This document shows, one piece after another, positions 39,115-48,834 of a DNA stretch of 64,000 nt. Position numbers and translations under genes: made by a program. Position 1 is the first letter of the stretch. The number at the start of each line of letters is the position of its first letter. Source of the DNA: Candidatus Tabaqchalia intestinavium (GTDB taxonomy: Bacteria; Bacillota; Clostridia; Oscillospirales; CAJFTT01); NCBI GenBank assembly GCA_904420005.1, contig CAJFTT010000042.1, positions 1 to 64,000 of the forward strand, written 5' to 3'. The notes beneath the pieces are model-generated. The model was not told the origin of the DNA, made no database searches, and saw only the letters and a program-made list of their open reading frames with translations.

Positions 39115-42100
39115 ATGCAACAGCAACAACAGGGCCTGTACCAGCCGTCGTTTGAGCACGACGCCTGCGGCATCGGCGCGGTCGTCCAGATCAAGGGGAA
39201 GAAGAGCCATCAGGTCGTGGACGACGCGCTGAAGATCGTTGAAAAGCTCGAACACCGCGCCGGAAAGGACGCCACGGGCGAGGTCGGGGACGGCGTGGGG
39301 ATCATGCTGCAGATCTCGCACCCGTTTTTTGAGAGCGTGGCGCAGGAGCATGGCTGCTTTCTGGGGAAAGAAAGGGAATACGGCGTAGGGATGTTTTTCT
39401 TCCCGCAGAATCGGCTCTTGCGCACGCAGGCGATGAAAATGCTGGAGGTCATCGTGCAGAAGGAGGGGCTGGAGCTTGCCTTCTGGCGCGAGGTACCCGT
39501 GCACCCGGAGGTTTTGGGCAAAAAGGCGCTTGACTGCATGCCTGCGATTTATCAGTGTTTCATCAAAAAGCCGAAGGATTTGCCCGCCGGCATCGCGTTT
39601 GACCGGCGGCTTTACGTGGTGCGCCGCACATTTGAACAGAGCGACAACGGCACGTATGTCGCGTCGCTGTCCAGCAGGACCATTGTGTATAAAGGGATGT
39701 TCCTGGTGCATCAGCTGCGGGAATTTTATGACGATCTGCAGGATGAACGCTATACTTCGGCGATGGCGCTGGTGCATTCCCGCTTTTCCACCAATACCAA
39801 TCCCAGCTGGGAACGGGCGCATCCCAACCGGTTCCTGCTGCACAACGGCGAGATCAACACCATCCGTGGCAACGTCGACCGTATGCTCGCCCGGGAGGAA
39901 ACGATGCATTCTCCTTTCCTGCAGGGGGACATGGACAAGATCCTGCCGGTCGTGGACGACAATGGTTCCGATTCCGCGATTCTCGACAATACGATTGAAT
40001 TTCTCGTCATGAACGGGATGGATTTGCCGCTGGCCATGATGATCACCATCCCTGAGCCCTGGGACGGAGAGGAGAATATCAGCCGGGAGAAAAAGGACTT
40101 TTACCGGTATTACGCCACGATGATGGAACCATGGGACGGTCCCGCCTCCATCCTGTTTTCCGACGGCGATCTCGTGGGCGCGACGCTCGACCGGAACGGG
40201 CTGCGGCCTTCGCGCTACTATGTGACGGACGACGACATGCTCATTCTCGCCTCCGAAGTAGGGGTGCTGGATATCCCGCCGGAACGCATCGTGCGCAAGG
40301 CGCGTCTGGAACCCGGAAAAATGCTGGCGGTCGATATGATGCAGGGCAGGATTCTTTCCGATGAAGAGCTGAAAAATTCTTATGCCCGCCGGCAGCCGTA
40401 CGGAGAATGGCTCGACCGGAACGTGGTCAATCTCGCCACGCTTAAAGCGCCCAATCAGAAGGTGGAGACACATCCGCAGGCGCAGCGCGACAAGCTGTAT
40501 AAAGCGTTTGGCTATACCTATGAGGATATCAAGACGGCGATTCTCCCCATGGCGCGGGACGCCAACGAGCAGACCGCTTCGATGGGGATCGACATCCCGC
40601 TTGCGGTGCTGTCCGACAAGCACCAGCCGCTGTTTAACTATTTTAAGCAGAGCTTCGCGCAGGTCACGAATCCGCCCATCGACGCCATCCGGGAGAAGAT
40701 CGTCACCAGCACCACGGTATACGCCGGCTCCGACGGCAATCTGCTCGAGGAAAAGCCGGAAAACTGCACGGTGCTGCAGATCGACAATCCCATTCTCACC
40801 AGCGTCGATATGCTCAAGATCAAGGCGCTCGACCGCCCCGGACTGAAAACGGCCACCGTGTCGCTGCTGTATTACCGCAACACACCCGTGAAGAAAGCGC
40901 TGGATCGCCTGTTTGTGCAGGTGGATAAGGCCTATAAGAACGGGGCGAATATCATTGTTCTGTCCGACCGCGGCGTGGATGAGAATCACGTCGCCATCCC
41001 GTCCCTGCTTGCCGTGTCGGCTATGGAGCAGTATCTGATCCGCACCAAAAAGCGCACGGCTATTTCCATCATCCTGGAAAGCGGGGAGCCGCGCGACGTC
41101 CATCATTTTGCGACGCTGCTGGGCTACGGCGCGATCGCGATCAATCCGTATCTCGCGCAGGAAGCCATCGAGGAACTGATTGAGAACAACATGCTCAACA
41201 AGGATCTGTATGTGGCCATTGCGGACTACAACAAAGCGATTCTCAGCGGCGTGGTCAAGATCGCTTCCAAAATGGGCATTTCCACGCTGCAATCGTATCA
41301 GTCAGCGCAGATTTTCGAAGCGGTCGGCATCAAGCAATCGGTGATCGATGCCTATTTTACCAATACGGTCAGCCGCGTGGAGGGGATCGGGCTGGAGGAG
41401 ATCGATCAGGACATCCATGTCCGGCACGCGCATGCGTTCGACCCGCTGGGGCTGGGCGTGGATACCACGCTGGATTCTTCCGGCAGCTATCATCTGCGCA
41501 GCGGCAGGGATAAGGACGATCATCTTTACTCGCCCGAGGTGATTGTGGCGTTGCAGCAGGCGACGAAAACCGGCAGCTATGAGAAATTCCAGGAGTATAC
41601 CGCGATGGTGGACGACGAAACCCGGCCGCATACGCTGCGGGGACTGATGGATTTTGTTTTCGACGAAGCGGGCGGCGTTCCGCTGGAAGAGGTGGAACCG
41701 GCCGAGTCCATCGTGCGGCGGTTTAAGACCGGCGCGATGTCCTATGGCTCGATTTCCGAGGAAGCGCACAAATGTATGGCGCTGGCGATGAACCAGCTCG
41801 GCGGCAAATCCAACTCCGGCGAGGGCGGCGAGCTGCCCGAGCGTCTGAATTCCGAATATGGCAGCGCCATCAAGCAGGTGGCGTCCGGCCGCTTCGGCGT
41901 CACAAGCGAATATCTCATTTCGGCACGGGAGATCCAGATCAAGATGGCGCAGGGTGCGAAACCGGGCGAAGGCGGCCACTTGCCCGGCAAAAAGGTGTAT
42001 CCCTGGATTGCGAAAACGCGCTATTCCACGCCCGGCGTGTCGCTGATTTCGCCGCCGCCCCATCATGACATCTATTCCATTGAAGATCTTGCGCAGCTGA

Positions 42101-43635
42101 TCTACGACCTGAAAAATGCGAACCACAATGCGGATATTTCCGTCAAGCTCGTTTCCGAAGCGGGGGTGGGAACCATCGCCGCCGGCGTCGCGAAAGCGGG
42201 CGCCAGCGTCGTGCTCATTTCCGGCTATGACGGCGGCACCGGCGCCGCGCCGCGCAATTCCATCCACAATGCCGGCATGCCCTGGGAGCTGGGGCTGGCG
42301 GAAGCGCACCAGACGCTGATGCAAAACGGCCTGCGTTCCCGGGTGCGGCTGGAAACGGACGGCAAGCTCATGAGCGGGCGGGACGTGGCCATCGCCTGCC
42401 TGCTCGGCGCAGAGGAATTTGGCTTTGCGACGGCGCCGCTGGTGGTGATGGGCTGCCGGATGATGCGGGTATGCAACCTCGACACCTGTCCCTTCGGGAT
42501 CGCGACGCAGAATCCCAAATTGCGGCAGCGGTTTGCCGGCAAGCCGGAATACATCGTCAATTTCATGCTGTTCATCGCGCAGCAGCTGCGCGAAATCATG
42601 GCGAAGCTCGGCGTGCGCACGGTCGACGAGATGGTGGGGCGGACCGACCTGCTCAGAAAGCGGGAGAATTCCGCGGCGCCCCGCGGCGCGCTGGTGGATC
42701 TGTCGAGGATTCTGGCCCGGCCTTATCACGGCACCTGCCATTACCGGAAAGAGGACGCCTATGATTTTGCGCTGGAGAAAACGGTGGATGAGAGCGTCCT
42801 TCTGCCCAAGCTGCGGAAAAATCTCATGACAGGGGAGCCGGGAAAAGTGGAGCTGCGCGTTTCCAGCACAGACCGGACGGTCGGCACGCGTTTCGGCTCC
42901 GAGGTGACGCGCCGGTTCGGCGGCAGCTTGCAGGAAGACACGTTCCGGATCTTCTGTCACGGCGGTGGCGGGCAATCCTTCGGCGCGTTTGTGCCACAGG
43001 GAGTGACGCTGATCCTCGACGGCGACAGCAACGATTACTTCGGCAAGGGGCTTTCCGGCGGCAAGCTGGTCGTTTCCCCGCCGAAGCGCAGCCGCTTTGC
43101 CGCCGAAGAGAATATCATCATCGGCAATGTGGCGCTGTATGGCGCGACCGGAGGCAAAGCGTTCATCAACGGTATCGCCGGCGAACGGTTCTGCGTGCGC
43201 AATTCCGGCGCGCTGGCGGTGGTGGAAGGCGTGGGCGACCACGGCTGCGAATATATGACCGGCGGCACGGCGGTGATTCTGGGACCGACGGGCAAGAATT
43301 TCGCCGCCGGCATGAGCGGCGGCGTCGCCTATGTGCTGGATGCGGCGCATGACCTGTACCGCAAGGTGAATAAGGAAATGGTTTCGATCGAGCCGCTCGC
43401 CGAACGGCACGACGTGGAGGAGCTGCGCCGCATTGTGACGGAGCATTATCAGAACACTTCTTCTGCGCTGGCCAAAAGGATTCTCATGGATTTTGACGCG
43501 TATGTCCCGCAGTTCAAAAAGATCCTGCCCAATGACTACCGGAAAATGCTTGCTGCCATTTCTTCTATGGAAAAAATGGGCATGAACCGGGCAGAAGCGG
43601 AGATCGAAGCGTTTTATCAGAACACGAGGGGGTAA
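39115..43635 (+). CDS. gltB: Glutamate synthase large subunit
   Basis: This 1506-residue protein begins at the ATG at 39115 (GGAGG seven bases before). A short propeptide leads to the catalytic cysteine in HDACGIGAV. It has the N-terminal glutaminase domain, a central domain, the FMN/3Fe-4S synthase domain with RMMRVCNLDTCPFGIATQ, and the C-terminal beta-helix with repeated GG patterns such as GGTAVILGPTGKN. It makes two glutamates from glutamine and 2-oxoglutarate, and ammonia is channelled inside. It closes the GS-GOGAT cycle with the two glutamine synthetases nearby. Confidence 0.96.
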   Translation: MQQQQQGLYQPSFEHDACGIGAVVQIKGKKSHQVVDDALKIVEKLEHRAGKDATGEVGDGVGIMLQISHPFFESVAQEHGCFLGKEREYGVGMFFFPQNRLLRTQAMKMLEVIVQKEGLELAFWREVPVHPEVLGKKALDCMPAIYQCFIKKPKDLPAGIAFDRRLYVVRRTFEQSDNGTYVASLSSRTIVYKGMFLVHQLREFYDDLQDERYTSAMALVHSRFSTNTNPSWERAHPNRFLLHNGEINTIRGNVDRMLAREETMHSPFLQGDMDKILPVVDDNGSDSAILDNTIEFLVMNGMDLPLAMMITIPEPWDGEENISREKKDFYRYYATMMEPWDGPASILFSDGDLVGATLDRNGLRPSRYYVTDDDMLILASEVGVLDIPPERIVRKARLEPGKMLAVDMMQGRILSDEELKNSYARRQPYGEWLDRNVVNLATLKAPNQKVETHPQAQRDKLYKAFGYTYEDIKTAILPMARDANEQTASMGIDIPLAVLSDKHQPLFNYFKQSFAQVTNPPIDAIREKIVTSTTVYAGSDGNLLEEKPENCTVLQIDNPILTSVDMLKIKALDRPGLKTATVSLLYYRNTPVKKALDRLFVQVDKAYKNGANIIVLSDRGVDENHVAIPSLLAVSAMEQYLIRTKKRTAISIILESGEPRDVHHFATLLGYGAIAINPYLAQEAIEELIENNMLNKDLYVAIADYNKAILSGVVKIASKMGISTLQSYQSAQIFEAVGIKQSVIDAYFTNTVSRVEGIGLEEIDQDIHVRHAHAFDPLGLGVDTTLDSSGSYHLRSGRDKDDHLYSPEVIVALQQATKTGSYEKFQEYTAMVDDETRPHTLRGLMDFVFDEAGGVPLEEVEPAESIVRRFKTGAMSYGSISEEAHKCMALAMNQLGGKSNSGEGGELPERLNSEYGSAIKQVASGRFGVTSEYLISAREIQIKMAQGAKPGEGGHLPGKKVYPWIAKTRYSTPGVSLISPPPHHDIYSIEDLAQLIYDLKNANHNADISVKLVSEAGVGTIAAGVAKAGASVVLISGYDGGTGAAPRNSIHNAGMPWELGLAEAHQTLMQNGLRSRVRLETDGKLMSGRDVAIACLLGAEEFGFATAPLVVMGCRMMRVCNLDTCPFGIATQNPKLRQRFAGKPEYIVNFMLFIAQQLREIMAKLGVRTVDEMVGRTDLLRKRENSAAPRGALVDLSRILARPYHGTCHYRKEDAYDFALEKTVDESVLLPKLRKNLMTGEPGKVELRVSSTDRTVGTRFGSEVTRRFGGSLQEDTFRIFCHGGGGQSFGAFVPQGVTLILDGDSNDYFGKGLSGGKLVVSPPKRSRFAAEENIIIGNVALYGATGGKAFINGIAGERFCVRNSGALAVVEGVGDHGCEYMTGGTAVILGPTGKNFAAGMSGGVAYVLDAAHDLYRKVNKEMVSIEPLAERHDVEELRRIVTEHYQNTSSALAKRILMDFDAYVPQFKKILPNDYRKMLAAISSMEKMGMNRAEAEIEAFYQNTRG

Positions 43636-43640
43636 GAGAC

Positions 43641-45113
43641 ATGGGAAAGCCGACGGGTTTTTTGGAATATGATCGCTGTGCGACGCCGGCCAGGGCGCCG
43701 CAGGAGCGCCTGAAGGATTTTGAAGAATTTCACAGCGCGCTGTCCGAAGAGGAACGCCGCCGGCAGGGCGCGCGCTGCATGAACTGCGGCGTGCCGTTCT
43801 GCCAGTCCGGCATGATGCTGCACGGCATGGCGACCGGTTGCCCGCTGCACAATCTCATCCCGGAATGGAACGACGAGGTGTTCCATGGCAATACCTGGCA
43901 CGCGCTGTCACGGCTGCTCAAGACAAACAATTTCCCGGAATTCACCGGTCGGGTCTGCCCCGCGCTCTGCGAGGTAGCGTGCCTGTGCGGCGTGGAGGAT
44001 TCGCCTGTTACCATACGGGAAAATGAACTGGCTATCATCGAAAAAGGCTTTTCAGATGGATTCATGCAGCCGCGCGTGCCGGCGGTGCGCACGGAAAAGC
44101 GGGTGGCCATCGTCGGCTCCGGGCCGGCCGGGCTCGCGTGCGCCGATATGCTCAACCAACGCGGCCATCGCGTGACAGTCTACGAAAAAAGCGACCGGCC
44201 GGGCGGACTGCTGATGTATGGCATCCCCAACATGAAGCTCGACAAATCTGTGGTGGCGCGCCGGGTGTCGCTGATGCAGGAAGAGGGCGTCCGCTTTCTC
44301 ACAAGCACCGACGTGGGACGGGATGTGTCGCCGCAGACGCTGCGGGAACAGTTTGACGCGGTGGTGCTTTGCTGCGGTGCGGGAAGGCCGCGCGACATCC
44401 AGACGGAAGGAAGAGAGGCCGCGCAGGGTGTTTATTTCGCGGTGGATTTCCTCACGCGCAATACCAAGAGCTATCTTGACGCCCGGTTTGCTGATGGGAA
44501 TTTTATCAATGCGAAGGACAAACATGTCGTGATCGTCGGCGGCGGAGACACTGGGAATGATTGCGTGGGGACGGTGCTGCGGCATGGCTGCAAATCCGTG
44601 ACGCAGCTCGAGATGATGCCGCAGCCGCCGCAGGCCCGCGCGGAGGATAATCCCTGGCCGGAATATCCGCGGGTGTGCAAGGTCGATTACGGCCAGGAGG
44701 AAGCGATCGCCGTGTTCGGTGAGGATCCGCGTCGTTACAGCACGACCGTCAAGCGGATTCTGACAGACGACAGCGGCGCAGTCACGGCAATCCAGACGGT
44801 GAAAATGGCTTTTGACGCGCAGAACCGCTATGTTCCGGTTTCGGGCAGCGAGGAGGAGATTGCGTGCGACCTGCTGCTCATCGCCGCGGGTTTCACGGGT
44901 TGCGAGCCGTATGTGCCGGAGGCGTTTGAAGTGCCGCTCTCTGCGCGGGGAACGGTACAGACCGCCGCAGGGCACTATGCGACAGAGGTCCCGGGCGTTT
45001 TCACAGCGGGCGATATGCATCGGGGCCAGTCATTGGTAGTGTGGGCCATTGCCGAGGGAAGGGAATGCGCACGGGAGGTCGACCGGTTTTTGGAGGGCTA
45101 TTCTAACATGTGA
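43641..45113 (+). CDS. gltD: Glutamate synthase small subunit
   Basis: This 490-residue protein has N-terminal cysteines for two 4Fe-4S clusters (RCMNCGVPFC, TGCPLHN, CPALCEVACLCG). An FAD site, VAIVGSGPAGLACADML, is followed by an NAD(P)H site, VVIVGGGDTGNDCVG, and the final FAD motif VFTAGDMHRGQSLVVWAIAEG. It passes electrons from NAD(P)H to the large subunit. It begins five bases after gltB, so both are made together. A long palindromic terminator follows. Confidence 0.96.
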   Translation: MGKPTGFLEYDRCATPARAPQERLKDFEEFHSALSEEERRRQGARCMNCGVPFCQSGMMLHGMATGCPLHNLIPEWNDEVFHGNTWHALSRLLKTNNFPEFTGRVCPALCEVACLCGVEDSPVTIRENELAIIEKGFSDGFMQPRVPAVRTEKRVAIVGSGPAGLACADMLNQRGHRVTVYEKSDRPGGLLMYGIPNMKLDKSVVARRVSLMQEEGVRFLTSTDVGRDVSPQTLREQFDAVVLCCGAGRPRDIQTEGREAAQGVYFAVDFLTRNTKSYLDARFADGNFINAKDKHVVIVGGGDTGNDCVGTVLRHGCKSVTQLEMMPQPPQARAEDNPWPEYPRVCKVDYGQEEAIAVFGEDPRRYSTTVKRILTDDSGAVTAIQTVKMAFDAQNRYVPVSGSEEEIACDLLLIAAGFTGCEPYVPEAFEVPLSARGTVQTAAGHYATEVPGVFTAGDMHRGQSLVVWAIAEGRECAREVDRFLEGYSNM

Positions 45114-45126
45114 TGGCACTATACAA

Positions 45127-45176
45127 CACAACAAAAGGAGGCAGGGATCACATGATTCCTGCCTCCTTTTGTTGTG
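45127..45176. terminator. Long palindromic bidirectional terminator
   Basis: Arms of 24 bases (CACAACAAAAGGAGG... and ...CCTCCTTTTGTTGTG, one G-T pair) pair around a two-base centre. It separates gltD (+) from the convergent acetyltransferase gene (-). Confidence 0.85.
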
Positions 45177-45186
45177 GGAAACGTTT

Positions 45187-45702
45187 TCATGACTCTATGC
45201 CGAATTCTTTTGCATATACGATACTACCGTGTAACGGGGCCGCATCAGAGCACAGCTGGATCGCCAGGAAATTTTCTTTCGGTATTCCCGCTGGCGGCTT
45301 GACGCCGAGTTCTTCTGCCGGGCGGTAGCCAAAACGCGGATAATAAGTCTCGCTTCCCAAAACCAGCGCATATGCGTAGCCTAGTTCCTGTGCAATTTGA
45401 TGTCCACGCTGAATCAATGCTGTCCCGATCCCTTGTTTCTGAAAGCCGGGCAGCACGGCGAGCGGTGCTAGCACAAGCACTGTAGCATCCCCAACCTTGG
45501 CTTTTGTAAATAAAATATAGCCGGCGATACGCCCCTTCACTTCCGCAACCAACGACAGCTGCGGTACGAAAGCATCCCCGTTTCGCAGCGCAACGACTAA
45601 ATCCTGCTCGTTTCCATCCTTGTGTTTCGCTGATGCAAACGCTTCTTTCAAGAGTTTGTAAACGGCTGCGTAATCTTTCGAGGTTTCCTGCCGAATCAAC
45701 AT
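45187..45702 (-). CDS. GNAT acetyltransferase, YhbS-like
   Basis: This 171-residue protein begins MLIRQETSKDYAAVYKLLKE and has VLAPLAVLPGFQKQGIGTAL (acetyl-CoA pyrophosphate loop) and VLGSETYYPRFGYRPA, as in YhbS-type N-acetyltransferases. Its substrate is unknown. AAAGGGGCGGG precedes the ATG. Codon use is slightly less GC-rich than in the nitrogen genes. It is a single-gene unit bounded by the palindromic terminator and an AT-rich gap. Confidence 0.85.
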   Translation of the reverse strand: MLIRQETSKDYAAVYKLLKEAFASAKHKDGNEQDLVVALRNGDAFVPQLSLVAEVKGRIAGYILFTKAKVGDATVLVLAPLAVLPGFQKQGIGTALIQRGHQIAQELGYAYALVLGSETYYPRFGYRPAEELGVKPPAGIPKENFLAIQLCSDAAPLHGSIVYAKEFGIES

Positions 45703-46124
45703 GCGAACCCGCCCCTTTCAAATCATTATTGCATTTTTAGTTGTTTTGCTCTTTCTCCGCATTTCAAGACGAAAACTGCCGGTTATTGCACTGCCGCTGC
45801 CTAGGCTCATAACTGGCAAGCTCAATCGGCTGGTATACAAGGCTGTTTGCTATTTAATGTAAGAAAAGTATCCCGGCAAAAACTGCGATTTCTCTGGTTC
45901 TCTCAACTTACTATTTTTTAGTGTGACAGAAACCGATCCTTTTGTCAAATGAAAAAATGTTCGAAAAAAAGAAAATAAGCTTTTTTTATTCAAAAATGTG
46001 TGTTATACTAATTTCGTATAGAAAAGGATGCGGGTGGCACGCACGAAGTTTTGCAGGTATAGGATAACGCCGAAGCGCCTTGTATTGCATCTGAAGAAGG
46101 AACCTGAAAAGGACGGTGTGTTGC
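45703..46124 (+). other. AT-rich intergenic region with a possible promoter
   Basis: About 420 bases carry no gene I can support. Near its end TG-T-TATACT (extended -10, hexamer 46004-46009) may drive the following DUF1848 gene, but no good -35 is visible; an A/T-rich tract lies there instead. The region is much lower in GC than its neighbours. Confidence 0.4.
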
Positions 46125-47051
46125 GTGATTGTCTCAGCTTCCCGCCGCACAGATTTGGCCTGTTGCTTTCCCGAATGGCTTATGCGGCGGTTGCGGGCGG
46201 GTACCGTTCTGGTGCGCAATCCATTTCGCCCTTCGCAGATCAGCCGTGTTACGCTGACGCCGGACGTGGTGGATTGCATTGTCCTATGGACGAAGGATCC
46301 CGCGCCGCTTCTCCCATTCCTGCCGGAGCTGGAAAGTATGGGGCATCGGTTTTGTTTTCATTTCACGCTGACGCCATATGACTCGACGTTGGAACGTGGC
46401 CTGCGGGATAAACGGGCCATTGTCGAAACCTTTCAGCTGCTAGGGGGCACCATAGGCCGGCATCGCATGCATTGGCGGTACGATCCGATTATCGTGAATA
46501 ATGCGTGGACCATGCGGCGGCATGAGGCAGCGTTCGCCCGGCTGTGCGAGCTTCTCTGGCCGTATGCGGCGGATGTAACCATCAGTTTTGTCGACCTTTA
46601 CCCGGGACGAACCACCTCTTTGCAGGCTGTGTCCGCACAGCAAATGGAAGCGCTGTGCAGAAGTATCGGCCAAATTGCCGGACAATACGGTCTGCCTGTG
46701 CGCGCCTGCTGCGAAGCGACGGACTTCACACGCTTCGGTATTCTGCCCGGAAGTTGCCTGAGCCGAGAAGCGCTGGAGGCAGCGTGCGGATATTCGCTCG
46801 CGCTGCGCCCCGATCGAGCGCAGCGCAAAGGCTGCGGTTGTATGCAAAGCGTGGACATCGGCGCATATAATACTTGCCGCAACGGCTGTGTTTACTGTTA
46901 CGCAACGGGCTCCGCTTCGGTCGTCGATCGTCAGAACGCCGCCCATGATCCTGACGGCGAGCTCCTGGTGGGGCGGCCCGGCCGGAACGATACAATCAAG
47001 CAGCGCCCTGCGGTTTCCCTTCGTGCGCCGGCGCCCCTATTTCCTTTCTGA
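46125..47051 (+). CDS. DUF1848 family protein with C-terminal cysteine cluster
   Basis: This 308-residue protein starts at a GTG at 46125, giving the family's typical opening IVSASRRTDLACCFPEWLM; AAAAGGACGG lies about 10 bases ahead. It contains VDCIVLWTKDPAPLL, HRMHWRYDPIIV, and a C-terminal CGCMQSVDIGAYNTCRNGCV followed by YCYA. That end strongly resembles an iron-sulfur ligand set related to radical SAM or spore photoproduct lyase-like proteins. The function is not known. It stands alone, with a small hairpin after it. Confidence 0.82.
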   Translation: MIVSASRRTDLACCFPEWLMRRLRAGTVLVRNPFRPSQISRVTLTPDVVDCIVLWTKDPAPLLPFLPELESMGHRFCFHFTLTPYDSTLERGLRDKRAIVETFQLLGGTIGRHRMHWRYDPIIVNNAWTMRRHEAAFARLCELLWPYAADVTISFVDLYPGRTTSLQAVSAQQMEALCRSIGQIAGQYGLPVRACCEATDFTRFGILPGSCLSREALEAACGYSLALRPDRAQRKGCGCMQSVDIGAYNTCRNGCVYCYATGSASVVDRQNAAHDPDGELLVGRPGRNDTIKQRPAVSLRAPAPLFPF

Positions 47052-47054
47052 GGT

Positions 47055-47074
47055 TTTCTATATCTCTATAGAAA
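47055..47074 (+). other. Small AT-rich stem-loop
   Basis: TTTCTATA (47055-47062) and TATAGAAA (47067-47074) pair around TCTC just after the DUF1848 gene. It lacks a T-run and is a weak terminator candidate. Confidence 0.35.
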
Positions 47075-47192
47075 CAATCTGAACCGCAATCTTCCGTCGG
47101 CCATCATGCCGGCGTTAGAATAACAACCAAAATAACGCAATTGATCGAATACCATCAATATTCGATCGGGAAGTTAAAGGAGGAAGATACCC

Positions 47193-47924
47193 ATGCTGAA
47201 ATTGGAACACCTTGCATGGAATTTGCCGGACGGCGGAGAAATCATCCGGGACATCGACCTGACGCTGCAAAGCGGGAAGCTGGTCGTGGTCACGGGACCG
47301 AACGGCGGAGGAAAAACAACGCTTGCCAAGCTGATCGCCGGAATCGAGACGCCTTCGTCCGGCCGGATTTTGCTCGAAGGACAGGATATCACGCAGATGG
47401 ATCTGACGCAGCGCGCCCGTCTGGGCGTTGCTTATGCGTTCCAGCAGCCGGTACGGTTCAAGGGACTGACGGTGCGCGATCTGCTTGAGCTCGCCGCCGG
47501 CGAAGCGCTGTCGGAACCCGCGCTGTGCGCGTTGCTGACACGTGTGGGGCTGTGTGCGGAGGAATATATCAACCGCGAGATGAGCGCGGCATTGTCCGGA
47601 GGCGAAATCAAGCGAATTGAGATCGCCACCGTGCTTGCGCGCAAAGCAAAGCTTTCGATTTTCGACGAGCCGGAAGCCGGCATCGATTTGTGGAGCTTTG
47701 CCCGCTTGGTCGAGACGTTTGAAGAGCTGCGCAGTCAACGGTCCGGCCTGCTGCTGATCATTTCGCATCAGGAGCGGATCCTGTCCATCGCGGATGAAAT
47801 CGTCGTCATCACCAATGGCCGCGTGAGCGCGGCCGGCAGCCGGGAAGAAATCCTGCCCTCCCTTCTTGCCGAAGAGAAGACGGATTACTGCCCGCGCGGG
47901 AAGGAGGTTTTCTGCAATGAATAA
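47193..47924 (+). CDS. sufC: SufC-type Fe-S assembly ATPase
   Basis: This 243-residue ABC ATPase has Walker A GPNGGGKTT, signature ALSGGEIKRIEIA and Walker B LSIFDEPEAGIDLW. The FDEPEAGID form is typical of SufC. It would power Fe-S cluster building on SufB. AAAGGAGGAAG precedes the ATG. Its last codons overlap the sufB-like gene by eight bases. There is no sufD, sufS, sufU or sufE near, so the pair appears self-contained. Confidence 0.88.
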   Translation: MLKLEHLAWNLPDGGEIIRDIDLTLQSGKLVVVTGPNGGGKTTLAKLIAGIETPSSGRILLEGQDITQMDLTQRARLGVAYAFQQPVRFKGLTVRDLLELAAGEALSEPALCALLTRVGLCAEEYINREMSAALSGGEIKRIEIATVLARKAKLSIFDEPEAGIDLWSFARLVETFEELRSQRSGLLLIISHQERILSIADEIVVITNGRVSAAGSREEILPSLLAEEKTDYCPRGKEVFCNE

Positions 47925-48834
47925 GATTACAGATGAGCTGCTGCGGTTGGTTTCTGATTTCAAAGGCAGCTTCAAAGGTGCATTCAATATTCGTGAAGAC
48001 GGCCAGTGCGCCGGCCGGCAATCCACCAAGAACATCCGAATTGAGTCCAAAACGGACGCGCCGGGTCTTGTCATCCGCATTCAGCCTGGTACCAAAGGGG
48101 AGAGTGTCTACATTCCCGCCTGCGTAACGCACGGAGATCTGGACGATCTGGTTTATAATGATTTCTATGTCGGGCAGGACGCGGACGTCGTTATTGTAGC
48201 GGGCTGCGGCGTGCATACGGACGACGATGCGGAGGCGCGGCACAACGGGATCCATCGCTTCTTTCTGGAACCGGGTGCGCATGTTGTCTATAAAGAAAAG
48301 CACATTGGCACCGGCAGCGGCAACGGAACCAAACGGATCGATCCCGTGACGGACGCCGTTTTGTCGGAGAATTCCTATCTGGAAATGGACACTGTACAGA
48401 TCCGCGGTGTTGATTCGACTTTCCGCCGTACCACGGCGAAGCTCGCGGCCGGAGCGCGTTTGCTGGTTCGGGAGCGCATCATGACCGATGGGGATGAAAT
48501 TGCAAAGACCGATTTCGAGGTCACGCTGGAAGGCGAAGGCAGCGGCGTGGATTTGATTTCGCGTTCCGTCGCCCAGGGAAATTCCTTCCAGGAGTTTCGT
48601 TCCAGCATCAAAGGTCAGAACCGCTGCACAGGCCACTCGGAGTGCGACGCCATTCTGGTGGATCACGGAACCGTTAACGCCATCCCGGCGTTGGAGGCTT
48701 CGCACGTTGATGCAGAGCTTATTCATGAAGCTGCCATCGGGAAAATTGCTGGAGAGCAGATCATGAAACTGCGCACGCTCGGTCTCACAGAAGAGGAGGC
48801 AGAGGAAAAAATCATTTCCGGTTTCCTCAAATGA
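47917..48834 (+). CDS. sufB: SufB/SufD-type Fe-S scaffold, short form
   Basis: This 305-residue protein starts at the ATG at 47917 (AAGGAGG upstream, inside the end of sufC). The beta-helix core is visible, with FFLEPGAHVVYKEKHIG, FEVTLEGEGSGVDLISRSVA and the family C-terminus ALEASHVDAELIHEAAIGKI followed by EEEAEEKIISGFL. It is much shorter than the usual SufB of about 470 residues. Cysteines in HTDDD-flanking VAGCGVH and GQNRCTGHSECDAI could hold a cluster. With SufC it resembles the minimal two-gene Suf-like systems of anaerobes. Confidence 0.85.
   Translation: MNKITDELLRLVSDFKGSFKGAFNIREDGQCAGRQSTKNIRIESKTDAPGLVIRIQPGTKGESVYIPACVTHGDLDDLVYNDFYVGQDADVVIVAGCGVHTDDDAEARHNGIHRFFLEPGAHVVYKEKHIGTGSGNGTKRIDPVTDAVLSENSYLEMDTVQIRGVDSTFRRTTAKLAAGARLLVRERIMTDGDEIAKTDFEVTLEGEGSGVDLISRSVAQGNSFQEFRSSIKGQNRCTGHSECDAILVDHGTVNAIPALEASHVDAELIHEAAIGKIAGEQIMKLRTLGLTEEEAEEKIISGFLK

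Noticed and set aside
36564-43446. Several minus-strand frames of 700-900 codons
   Set aside because: They are complements of glnN and gltB, whose catalytic motifs are complete on the plus strand.
45152-45328. AGGAGG-like sequence followed by ATG after gltD
   Set aside because: The apparent ribosome binding site and start are part of the palindromic terminator, and the frame is antisense to the acetyltransferase.
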